This document shows, piece by piece, positions 12,201 to 20,007 of a DNA stretch of 64,000 nucleotides; position 1 is the stretch's first letter; each line of letters opens with the position of its first letter. The translations under genes and the position numbers were made by a program. Source of the DNA: Phallusia mammillata (taxonomy: Eukaryota > Chordata > Ascidiacea > Phlebobranchia > Ascidiidae); NCBI GenBank assembly GCA_003260075.1, contig QLIY01000002.1, positions 220,149-284,148 on the forward strand, read 5' to 3'. Below the pieces are notes generated by a model. That model did no database searches and was not told the origin of the DNA. It saw only the letters and a list, made by a program, of their open reading frames with translations.

Positions 12201-14938
12201 AAATTTGAGATTACCGCTTTGCAAAGCTTTGGTTGCAGTAACACAAATAAACTATGTTGTTTTTGTCAATTTAATTTCTTTTTTACATGCTGAACTTTCA
12301 AAAATGTTTTAAAAGTTTCACACTAATTGAGCAATCAATTTTGACCACCCTATAGCCACATTGACAAACCCAACAGTTAAAAAATCGAAATACAAACAAA
12401 GAAGGCGTGAAAGTACAGTAAAAAACAGAGAAACAGCATCATAGGTACGACAAAAATGACAGCATTTATATAAACCAGCAATGTACACAAAAACATTGTA
12501 CAACAAAATTGCGAATGTTTGTCATTGTGGCTATCAGTTTGGTAAAATTCGAATTTCAAGTAGTGTGGGCTTTTAAGGTCATTGTAGTTCATGTTACTTA
12601 CCATTGAAACAGGTTTGTTATTTTGCACGGTGACTTTTAGGTTACCTACACAACAATTTAAATAGTTATTACGAATCCATGAGACTAATAAATGGCATTT
12701 AGGTAAAACATACTTTTCGGAATCACTCTCGCCCGAGGGTCCTTTTGAGGCACAGCACTGGTCTGCAAGAAAGAATTGTTTGGGGGGGGGGTACAGGTTT
12801 GTTATTTTGCACGGTGACTTTTAGATTACCTACACAACAAATCAAATAGTTATAACGAATCCATGAGAATATACAATAAACGGCATTTAGGTAAAACATA
12901 CTTTTCGGAATCACTCTAGCACGAGGGTCCTTTTGAGGCACAGCACTGGTCTGCAAGAAAGAATTGTTTTATTGTTGCTCTAGCTTTAATTGTTTTTCAC
13001 ATTTTGACACAGCGCACCACTATAGCCATAGATACTTACTGGTTTCTTTGATACATTTGTATGCAGCTCCTTTTGTTTGGCCTCTAGCTGTTGCTTAGTC
13101 TGTTCCAATTCCAACATCAGTTTTCGTTGTTGGAGCTCAAGCAGCTCTTTTTGTTGCTGAACAAGCTGCTGTTTTATTTTGTCCACATCTGTGGCAGGGG
13201 TCTGTCAAAAACAAACAACCGATTTTAGTAAGTTTGGAGGCTATTAGTGCCAAAAATACAAATATATATAAATGTGGGTGTGTTTACCTGGTTTTTTGAA
13301 GTACCACTGGATTGGCTTTGCCTTGACAGAATGGGCGCACTTTGCCGAGATTCTATGGTAGCTGGCTTTTTTGCTTGGGCCTCACCACCCTGAATAAATT
13401 ACATACAGTTTAACAATTCAAACTAGAACTTTTCTTCAACAGCAAATTCTGGTTAAACACATACCATACTACTCCATACTAAATTCCATACTGTAGTACA
13501 TTGTTTAACAAATAATTGGTCTCCACATAAACTTTAATATGCCATAAAACTAGAACTGTGAGCATTATAGGCCATTAACCAAGTGATTTTTTGTAAATAC
13601 AAAAGCATTATACGAAGTAAGCTTCATGGTCTTAACATTTCGGCATTAACGAGGCCCATTTACCTTTTTCAGAAACTTCGGATTTACATGAATATTGGTT
13701 GCAGCATGTCCATCTTGTAGACTGGTAGGCAATGGTTTAATCGGCCAATTGGGATCGAGGGTGCGGATTTTAACATCAAGCTCATAAAGTCGTTTAAGTG
13801 GAAAATGATCATCCCAAGTTGTACGGAGCTTGTAAAGAGCCATTTTGCTTTTGTCATCACTCTGCAATTGAGTACAACTTTTATTTTTATTTTGTTTTTC
13901 AAGCACTTTTTCAAAGAATCCACTGCACTTACAGACTCAAATGAAATCTTGAATGTGTGGACGATGTTTTTCGCAAACATTGGTTTGTAGTTTTCTCCGA
14001 CATTCTTGATTATGGAATCCAAAAGATACATGATTGGAAGCTTGAACGAGGCCTGCTCAGTGAATGTAACCAGTAAACTTTCAATGCCGGCATCAAAATT
14101 GCCAGCAAAGAAAAAATGTCCATGTGTAAACAATTGATTCCTCGTTCACAATAAAACGCAACATAACAATAAACGACACAATTGCGCAATCACAATATCA
14201 AGCAAAAACAGTAATGCATTTTTAGCATTTATTTCCACATATTTGCAAGTCACAAAGCCTGTAGATTGAATTGACCCGTATACCTGGATAATCTAGAATG
14301 CTGCCTGCCTACTTTATATTGTCTTGCATTCTTAAAAAAGTTTTGAAAGTTGTTTTTATGTCAAGTGATGGTTTCTGACACAGCTTTGGCCAGCTGTCAT
14401 TTGTAATGCAGCAATTTTGTGGTCTGTGTGTATGTAACTGTACAAGACCTTCTGCTATAAAAACAAATTTTAGACGACTCCTTTCTTTGGAGATACAGAC
14501 ATTTCCTTTCCAGCATAAAGAATCAACTCCATGTGCAACGAAAAATTGTACTTTTTCGATATTGACACAAAACAAAACACAAAAATTTTATTTACCTTAA
14601 CTAAAGATACAATAGTTTTAATAAAATAGACTTTTTTTTAAAAAAATAGGGTAAAATTTATTTGCACAAAAATGGGCTATAATGAGGGATATTGTGTATA
14701 GTCATCAGTCATCATTTTATAAGTTAAAACGGTACCTATGTAACGTGAAATTAGCGATCTTTAACAAATAATGAATACTTAATTGAACCTTGGACAATTG
14801 AGCCTCAACCAGCTTGACAATTTGCTCGGCATATTGCTTGCTTTCATCCGCTAAAATGGTGAGGTTGTTGATGTGAGGCTTGGAGTTGAACGTTAAATCT
14901 TCTAACGACGACTGGTACTCTTCAATGGCATCTTCCAT
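266..14938 (-). CDS. PCF11: PCF11, pre-mRNA cleavage complex II / transcription termination factor (multi-exon)
   Basis: PCF11 binds the RNA polymerase II C-terminal domain and couples 3'-end cleavage to termination in the nucleus. The CTD-interacting domain is intact over exons 14789-14938, 13933-14052 and 13664-13861 (YQSSLEDLTFNSKPHIN, LPIMYLLDSIIKNVG, WPIKPLP, IHVNPKFL). Next come 13288-13389, a Gln/Leu coiled coil (13040-13201), 12905-12953, about 11246-11312, 10844-11060, 10274-10399, 10086-10194, 9606-9724, 9350-9435 and 8701-8815, then a 1.6-kb Arg/Pro/Asp-rich exon (6315-7911), then 5889-6011, 5484-5697, 4970-5135, 4485-4555, 3820-4038, 3120-3277. The C-terminus holds two zinc fingers: CSACG...HLDWH (2243-2423) and CKVC...HPSCYED (266-478), joined by 1498-1626. 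DPR motifs recur in many exons. The start is the first ATG after an in-frame stop. The last exon runs to a stop at 266, but a donor near 334 could extend the gene past the window edge. Several exons have partial copies beside G10 runs (8398-8466, 9487-9533, 12718-12763, 5418-5441) that I treat as assembly duplicates. Confidence 0.93.
906..1370. mobile_element. hAT-type MITE downstream in PCF11
   Basis: 465 bp, ends CAGGGGTCTCAAACTC and GTGTTTGAGACCCCTG, flanking 8-mers ATCTATAG and GTCTATAG (one mismatch). A second copy of its right end follows an N at 1384. Lies in the last PCF11 intron. Confidence 0.85.
2549..3174. repeat. ~305-bp duplication across a G10 run (PCF11 exon end)
   Basis: 2549-2856 and 2867-3174 match with few differences on each side of ten G. 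The copy includes the 3' end of the PCF11 exon at 3120-3277. Confidence 0.85.
4808..4840 (+). ncRNA. Decayed hammerhead-like copy
   Basis: Related to the motif at 10604: GCTACA, CTGATGA, stem II GACC/GGTT round TCATA, then GAAG in place of GAAA. Stem III and the cleavage half are lost. Lies in a PCF11 intron, antisense. Confidence 0.4.
5188..5238 (+). ncRNA. Decayed hammerhead-like copy
   Basis: GCTGCA pairs with TGTAGC as stem I, GAAA is intact, stem III partly pairs, but the core reads CTGATTA rather than CTGATGA. Probably inactive. Confidence 0.45.
7112..7290 (-). repeat. Three degenerate EPEDYIIAN repeats in PCF11
   Basis: The large PCF11 exon codes EEPEDYIIANMP, EEPEDYIIANIP and EEPEDYIIANMP spaced by 10-14 residues. 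Codons differ between units, so selection rather than a recent copy keeps the peptide alike. Confidence 0.85.
7932..8770. repeat. Allelic-type duplication with an insertion in one copy (PCF11 intron)
   Basis: 7932-8466 and 8477-8770 align at both ends (GGCTTAATGGGCAATTGGAT; GCTCCTTGTGCTTTCTGACTCG region) across a G10 run. The first copy carries about 200 bp (roughly 8140-8345) absent from the second; that insert is an interspersed repeat also seen at 40975-41125. Confidence 0.8.
9436..9648. repeat. Duplication across a G10 run (PCF11 exon end)
   Basis: About 9436-9533 and 9550-9648 match with substitutions; both contain the 3' end of the PCF11 exon that codes IPAKRNRPHEG. Confidence 0.8.
10604..10653 (+). 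ncRNA. Type I hammerhead ribozyme candidate
   Basis: Every helix can be written from the sequence: stem I GCTGCA (10604-10609) with TGCAGC (10648-10653), perfect; core CTGATGA (10610-10616); stem II GACC/GGTC with CCATA loop; GTAA where consensus is GAAA (10630-10633); stem III CAATGC/GCACTG, one A-C mismatch; cleavage triplet GTC ending at 10647. Lies antisense in a PCF11 intron, at the right end of a short repeat whose left end (10450-10475) carries an inverted copy of stem III and the cleavage half. Confidence 0.68.
11541..12300. repeat. ~340-bp diverged duplication across a G10 run (PCF11 intron)
   Basis: Sequence 11545-11944 recurs at 11955-12320 with many substitutions and one ~70-bp indel across ten G (11945-11954). 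Divergence is high but collinear, as for alleles of a very polymorphic species. Confidence 0.75.
12613..12967. repeat. Duplication of a whole PCF11 exon across a G10 run
   Basis: 12613-12780 and 12793-12967 match; each holds a complete copy of the exon coding QTSAVPQKDPRARVIPK with its splice sites. Two silent differences separate the copies. Confidence 0.82.
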
Positions 14939-15907
14939 CACGTTGGCCAACCAACTGCTGGCGGTCGGGTTCGCCTTTCAAGCGCAATGGCGGATTCGAA
15001 TCGAACTTCCGTACACCAGAACGTCAAGAAAACAAGAAAAGCAGGGCCCTAGTTACGTTACCTTAACAAAAATACCATAACTTATATTTTTTACATAGGC
15101 GTATGCGAAACTACACCAAAAATCGCTTCATAAACACCAAAAACAAGACAATTATGTCAAACAACACACGCAAAATCATTTTCTTCAAAATGACAAGAGA
15201 AAAAGTGATCACGTGACCTGTAGTCTCAAAAACAGCCTTATTTAAATTAAAAAGCGTGGGATTAAATCGCTTAATTTAATACACTTAATTTACCTGCCTA
15301 AATTTGTCTGATTTGAGAATGTTTGCAATATCTTTATATTTAGTAGTTGTTCATTTTTCAAAAAGTGAATACTTTCCGAAAGTTACCAATTACCAATTTT
15401 ACCAATGCTCACAAATTTTTAACCTGGGGTTCTTATTGCATAAAATACATTTGCTATTATTTTAAAACTATTATACATATCAATTTAAGTTCGAAAATAA
15501 TTACAAAACAGGATTACTTTGCTGTGACGACACTCAAGCAGTCTGAGTATGATTTCTGTTGTACAACATTAACCTGCAGCAGAAAGACACACATGTGTTT
15601 CAGATTTAAAACTCTACCAAATTGCACAATTGTCTTGTTCCATTTAAAAGTAAATGCTTTGCTGTTAATTTTACTTCAATGTTCGTTTTTGAATTTTAAA
15701 ATAAACAGTAATATTAGTATGAGCGTGTGTGTATGGGGGGGGGGAAAAAACACACATGTGTTTCAGATTTAAAACGTGACTAAATTGCAAATGCAGAATA
15801 GTCTTGTTGAAAAGTGAATGCTTTAATGTTAATTTTACTTCAATGTTCGGTTTTGAATTTTAAAATAAACAGTAATATTAGTATGAGCGTGTGTGTATAA
15901 TCCTAAA
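14939..15907. promoter_or_regulatory. Shared upstream region of divergent PCF11 and MRPL15
   Basis: PCF11 (minus) and MRPL15 (plus) start head to head 969 bp apart, so this interval must hold both promoters. No TATA box is convincing. About 160 bp of it is duplicated around the G10 run at 15735-15744, so the real spacing is probably nearer 800 bp. A bidirectional promoter is an inference from arrangement only. Confidence 0.4.
15570..15895. repeat. Duplication across a G10 run upstream of MRPL15
   Basis: About 15588-15734 and 15750-15898 match (ACACACATGTGTTTCAGATT; ATTAGTATGAGCGTGTGTGT) on each side of ten G. Confidence 0.8.
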
Positions 15908-16756
15908 ATGACGGAATCGCGATTTTTAAACGTGGTTAAAAAGCTTCCAAGAGTGACCCTTGACAATCTGAAACCTAATCCTGGGGCTGTTAAGCGGCCA
16001 GCAAATAGAAGAGGCCATGGCAACAAAGGAATGTATTCCCAAAGACCGAAGCGTACGATGGGCCAAAACCTGTATAATCACTTTCATGAACGAATGCCAC
16101 ATTACGGATTTAATCGCAATGAAGAACTGAAAAGACAGTATCTACCCCTTACCCTCTGGAATCTGCAAAGATTAATCGATCTCGGTCGTATCAACCCAGA
16201 TGAACCCGTTGACATCGCAGCACTGGCAAACTGCAGAGGTCTAAACTTCAATACACAGGACACAAACTACTATGGAATTTATTTGCTTGAGCAAGGAGCT
16301 AATATTTTTCAAGCCAGAGTGAATATTGAAGTACAAGTGGCCAATGAGCTGGCTATAGCAACGGTGGAAAAGCAAGGAGGTGTAATCACCAACACATTTT
16401 TCGATCGCATGAGCTACCTGGCTCTTACCAACCCTGTTAAGTACTTCTTGAAGGGAGATCCAATTCAAAAGAGACTACTTCCTCCTGAAGAGTTGGTAAC
16501 TTACTACACTGACCCTAAAGTAAGAGGATATCTTAGTGACCCAGCAGAGGTTGTGAAGGAAAGGCAAGCTTTGGCTGACAAATATGGCTACACACTTCCA
16601 GACATTACAAAAGACAGTAAATTTGACATGCTTATGGAAAGAAAAGACCCACGACAAATATTTTATGGACTATCACCCGGTTGGATTGTTAGTCTTGCAG
16701 ATGAGTCTGTATTAAAACCAGACAGTGACCTGTATGAAGAATGGGCTAAAATGTAA
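15908..16756 (+). CDS. MRPL15: Mitochondrial ribosomal protein L15 (uL15m)
   Basis: Single-exon ORF of 282 codons, matching the usual length of animal MRPL15, a large-subunit protein of the mitochondrial ribosome. Diagnostic stretches are LPRVTLDNLKPNPGA at the N-terminus, the uL15 glycine-rich GHGNKG segment, YGFNRNEELKRQYLPL, LIDLGRINP, VNIEVQVANELAIA, KRLLPPEELVTYYTDPK, RGYLSDPA, KYGYTLPDITKD and RKDPRQIFYGLSPGW. The ATG at 15908 gives the best family start; an upstream in-frame ATG at 15893 would add five residues. No AATAAA lies between its stop and the next ATG 60 bp downstream, which suggests it may be the first cistron of a two-gene unit. Confidence 0.95.
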   Translation: MTESRFLNVVKKLPRVTLDNLKPNPGAVKRPANRRGHGNKGMYSQRPKRTMGQNLYNHFHERMPHYGFNRNEELKRQYLPLTLWNLQRLIDLGRINPDEPVDIAALANCRGLNFNTQDTNYYGIYLLEQGANIFQARVNIEVQVANELAIATVEKQGGVITNTFFDRMSYLALTNPVKYFLKGDPIQKRLLPPEELVTYYTDPKVRGYLSDPAEVVKERQALADKYGYTLPDITKDSKFDMLMERKDPRQIFYGLSPGWIVSLADESVLKPDSDLYEEWAKM

Positions 16757-16816
16757 CTTTGATTTCCAAAAAAACATTATTTTCATTTTTTATGTTATAA
16801 GTAAAAAACTTGATTT

Positions 16817-17758
16817 TTGAACTGTGCGCCAATGTTAATGACAAAAAAACTTTTTGCTCACTTAGATCATACAGATTTAGGATTCAATAATACACTAGAC
16901 ATGACTGTGGTGAAAAAAGTAAAGAAGAAACAGGATAAGGAAAAGGCAGACGAAAATGATGTTGAAAAGAAGGCAACGAAAAAATCTAAGAAACAAAACA
17001 AAGAAGGAAAGAAAAAGCCAGAAAATCTTGACCCACCTCAAAAAGATACAACAACTGCAAAGCCAACTACAAAAGATGAACCATCGGACGATAAGAAACC
17101 TTTAAAAAGAAAGAAAAAAAGGAAAAAGAAATTGCCACCATTGCCTGCCCCTGATGCTGGTGCATTTGAAGCAATGTTGGTTGGTGATGAAAATGATAAT
17201 ACACAAGCCAATGATGAAGATGCATCTGATGGGGAGCAACCCGAAGTTCCAAAGAATGATGAAGATGCATCTGATGGGGAGCAACCCGAAGTTCCAAAGA
17301 AGAAAAGAAAGAAAAATAAAGCTGATAAGTTGAACGCAGAGGAGGATGTGACACCAAAAAAGGAAAAAAAGAAAGCAAAAAAGAGCAAAAAGGTGAAAGA
17401 AATTAATATCAATGATGACACTGAAAAGGATAATGAACAAAAAGAAAATGAACCAGTAGCTGCTAAAGAACTTGCTCTTGAATATTTAAAACAATGGCAC
17501 AATGACAGGGCAAGTTGGTCATTCAAAAAGGTGCGACAAGTCTGGCTATTGCAGCATATGTTTGATAAGGAGGAGATTCCAGATAAAATGTTTAAGATTT
17601 TACTGGCATACTTACAAAATGCGAAAGGAGCCGCAAAGACAAAAACTGTTAGTGACGCTGAAGAATATTTTGCTTCTTGTGAAAACAATGAAGATTTAAG
17701 TGATGAGCAATCAATAAAGTTGGAGAGATCAAGAGAACTAATTCAGCACTTGTCATGA
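16817..17758 (+). CDS. C7orf50-like WKF-domain (DUF2373) lysine-rich protein
   Basis: Single-exon gene, 313 codons from the first ATG (others at 16832 and 16901; the true start is uncertain). The first two thirds are Lys/Glu/Asp-rich with several KKRKKK-type clusters, as expected of a nucleolar or nuclear protein. The C-terminal 100 residues match the WKF domain of human C7orf50: ALEYLKQWHNDRASWSFKK, RQVWLLQHMFD, EIPDKMFKILLAYLQ, and an end (RELIQHLS) close to the human terminus. The molecular function of the family is not well defined. It contains a perfect 45-bp tandem duplication at 17210-17299. A polyadenylation signal AATAAA lies at 17766-17771, just after the stop; the upstream MRPL15 has none. 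Confidence 0.85.
   Translation: MNCAPMLMTKKLFAHLDHTDLGFNNTLDMTVVKKVKKKQDKEKADENDVEKKATKKSKKQNKEGKKKPENLDPPQKDTTTAKPTTKDEPSDDKKPLKRKKKRKKKLPPLPAPDAGAFEAMLVGDENDNTQANDEDASDGEQPEVPKNDEDASDGEQPEVPKKKRKKNKADKLNAEEDVTPKKEKKKAKKSKKVKEININDDTEKDNEQKENEPVAAKELALEYLKQWHNDRASWSFKKVRQVWLLQHMFDKEEIPDKMFKILLAYLQNAKGAAKTKTVSDAEEYFASCENNEDLSDEQSIKLERSRELIQHLS
17210..17299 (+). repeat. Perfect 2 x 45-bp in-frame tandem repeat inside the WKF-domain gene
   Basis: Two identical 45-base units (17210-17254 and 17255-17299) code for the same 15 residues, NDEDASDGEQPEVPK, in the acidic linker. Identity at every third-codon position implies a recent duplication. Unlike the other duplications here, no G run separates the units. 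Confidence 0.9.
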
Positions 17759-17765
17759 TGTTCAC

Positions 17766-17771
17766 AATAAA
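17766..17771 (+). terminator. Polyadenylation signal AATAAA for the MRPL15 / WKF-gene unit
   Basis: Canonical AATAAA eight bases after the TGA stop of the WKF-domain gene. It is the only such hexamer in sense orientation close to either of the two genes. Confidence 0.6.
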
Positions 17772-18206
17772 TATTTCAAAACTTTTTGTCTTTAAATTTG
17801 TTTATGTTTTGGGTTAGGTATGAATCTTGTATTGGGGTATAAAGATTATGAGATGAAACCGTAATAAGGTTCAGTATTTAAAGTGTTTAGAAACCTGTCC
17901 AACTTTCACATATACCCAACAACCGGGTTGCAAAGTTTTGAGTAGCTGGATTGAGATGAAGGTCAGATTTAGAAACTACTTACAAAATTAGAAAAAGCGT
18001 TTTTATCTGATGAAATGCAATTTCTGCCTAATATTTATTACACCTGCTAAATTGCAATGGGAACTGGATATGCTTGTAATGCATAACTTATGTTTTTCTA
18101 CAAAATATTATGCACAATGACTACAAATTATTCAGGCAATTTTGTTCTTAAGTTACAGCTGCTTTTTTCTGACCTTGCTTAAAACAATTATGACATTCAT
18201 TTCAGT
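17772..18206. other. Convergent intergenic spacer
   Basis: AT-rich spacer between the 3' ends of the plus-strand WKF-domain gene and minus-strand METTL18. TTTATT on the plus strand near 18037 could serve as the minus-strand polyadenylation signal of METTL18. No other structure seen. Confidence 0.5.
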
Positions 18207-19178
18207 TTAGCTTTTAAATGTCATTTTGACAATTTGACGAGGTAAACTTGCATCAAACGTTTCTACAATTTCAGTACAAAATATACCCTTAGATTTGACA
18301 AATTCCTCCCAAAGATGAACACCACCGCCTACGCCAAAGTAGAACGATTTTGCAGCAATCAAAATGGACCCCTTGGTACTAAGTGATTGATGTAACATAG
18401 TATGCAGTCTTTCATAATAGTCAACACAATATATAGTTTCTGCTGAAAGAATAAATTCAAATTTTTTGTCAAGGACTTCGCCAACACTTGTCCAATCTCC
18501 ACTGACAAATGTAAACTTTTTGTCATTGAAATCAGTTTTTTCCATGAACAATAAATCATTTACATTCAAGTCAGCAATAACTTCATCTGCCAAATTTTCC
18601 TGTTTTCTTTTTTCATTGAGAAGCAAAGATGGTGCTGTGGCATTAGTGATCACAAAGTCGTTAAAATCTTGAAAGCAAACAGTTTCAGCTCCTAAATTTG
18701 CAGCACAAATGCCAGGAAGTCCTATTCCACAGCCCAATTCTAAAATACTAACTGTTTCAATTTTCTTCTTTTCGAATTTTTCAGATAGTAGAAAATTAAC
18801 CAGGTCTATAGAACACTCCCAAACTTTTAAACCTCCCTCATAGATTCCAGGTATAAGGTCTGAATCGGTTGGGACCATTTCCAATTTTGATGATAATTCT
18901 GTTGCTTCTTTGCTTTCAGGTTGGTTGTCAGTATGGGGTTGAACAAAAAACATCGTTATACCTTCTTTAATGTCAACAGTTTCAATGGAGTAGAGTACAT
19001 CACCTGATTTTTCCCATTCCACTTTAAGGTCTGCAAGCTTATAGAGTTTGGCATTTTCTTGAATTTCATTTGAGTTATTTACGTCATCTTCAAATGTAGG
19101 TGATTCTTTAACATGTTCTTCTGCTATCTCATTGCTTTCACAGTCACCATTTACTTCAAAATTGAACCTAAAGCTCAT
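18207..19178 (-). CDS. METTL18: METTL18, RPL3-specific histidine N-methyltransferase
   Basis: METTL18 is a seven-beta-strand SAM-dependent enzyme that methylates a histidine of ribosomal protein L3. The 323-residue ORF has no introns. It starts MSFRFNFE, the conserved family N-terminus, so I take the ATG at 19178 rather than the one seven codons upstream. Family hallmarks follow: LIPGIYEGGLKVWECSIDL, SAM motif I as LELGCGIGLPGI, FQDFN after beta-2, the post-motif SAETIYCVDYYERLH, and the C-terminal AKSFYFGVGGGVHLWEEF with FDASLPRQIVKMTFK. All core catalytic-fold motifs are present, so it is probably active. Confidence 0.94.
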   Translation of the reverse strand: MSFRFNFEVNGDCESNEIAEEHVKESPTFEDDVNNSNEIQENAKLYKLADLKVEWEKSGDVLYSIETVDIKEGITMFFVQPHTDNQPESKEATELSSKLEMVPTDSDLIPGIYEGGLKVWECSIDLVNFLLSEKFEKKKIETVSILELGCGIGLPGICAANLGAETVCFQDFNDFVITNATAPSLLLNEKRKQENLADEVIADLNVNDLLFMEKTDFNDKKFTFVSGDWTSVGEVLDKKFEFILSAETIYCVDYYERLHTMLHQSLSTKGSILIAAKSFYFGVGGGVHLWEEFVKSKGIFCTEIVETFDASLPRQIVKMTFKS

Positions 19179-20007
19179 TTTAACATGACAATAAAACACC
19201 TAGCAAACAAAAATGTAAACTAGTAATGTTCATGTGCCTACACAAATGTATCAACAAAAATCTCTGATAACATATTTTTTTAAGTTTTTGAAATATGGTA
19301 ATATAGTCAAAAATTTTGATACCACATGCTAATGTAACAAAAACAAAGCTTTGAACCAAACAGTATCTGCTGCATATCTGTGATATGTTAAATCAAAAAT
19401 TTTAGCTAAACCAATAAAAAATTGTAAGGAAGTCGCAATTTGAGCACCAACTATCATTGGGGGGGGGGTAGTTTTTGAAATATGACAATAGTCGAAGGTT
19501 TTGATACCACATGCTAATAGTTTTTGTTACGTTGTTGGAAAAAGCAAAATGATAATGTAACAAAAACAATGTTTTGAACTAAACCGTATCTGCTGCATAT
19601 CTGTGATATGTTAAATCAAATATCAAAGCAAAGCCAATAAAAAATTGTAAGGAAGTCGCAATTTGAGCACCAACTATCATTTTCATGTCACAGAGCAAAA
19701 AACTGTAATTCCAAGCAAACTATCTGCTTCACTACAAAGGTCATTATCAGTTCCAGCTTTGGGGATGCCTTTAATGTTTCCAAACAATATTTTTTCACAG
19801 GTTGCCTTTAATTTCCATTCCTATAATTAAAACATTGCCCAAGTCCTTTGACTTTAGGTCATTGACTTTTAATTCATTTTTCCGGACATTAGACTTTCTT
19901 CTAATTTAAGCAAACTGTCCTCATGGTGTTTGTTACTTTTCATGAACCCTGGATCTTTGAGCATAAAAGGGGGGGGGGGAAGTCCTTTGACTTGGGTTCA
20001 TTGATTG
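19179..20007. repeat. Intergenic spacer with two G10-linked duplications
   Basis: The METTL18 / NOM1 spacer has no gene. Sequence from about 19270-19458 recurs with substitutions and small indels at 19470-19680 across a G10 run (19459-19468). Then 19882-19968, a truncated second copy of the NOM1 terminal exon, recurs at 20017-20105 across another G run. Both fit allelic contig ends placed side by side. Confidence 0.75.

Noticed and set aside
12613-12967. True tandem exon duplication in PCF11
   Set aside because: The same pattern occurs at unrelated loci with the same ten-base linker, so a shared technical cause is simpler.
17038-17688. 216-codon minus-strand ORF with Phe/Ser-rich product
   Set aside because: Antisense shadow of the Lys-rich WKF-domain gene.
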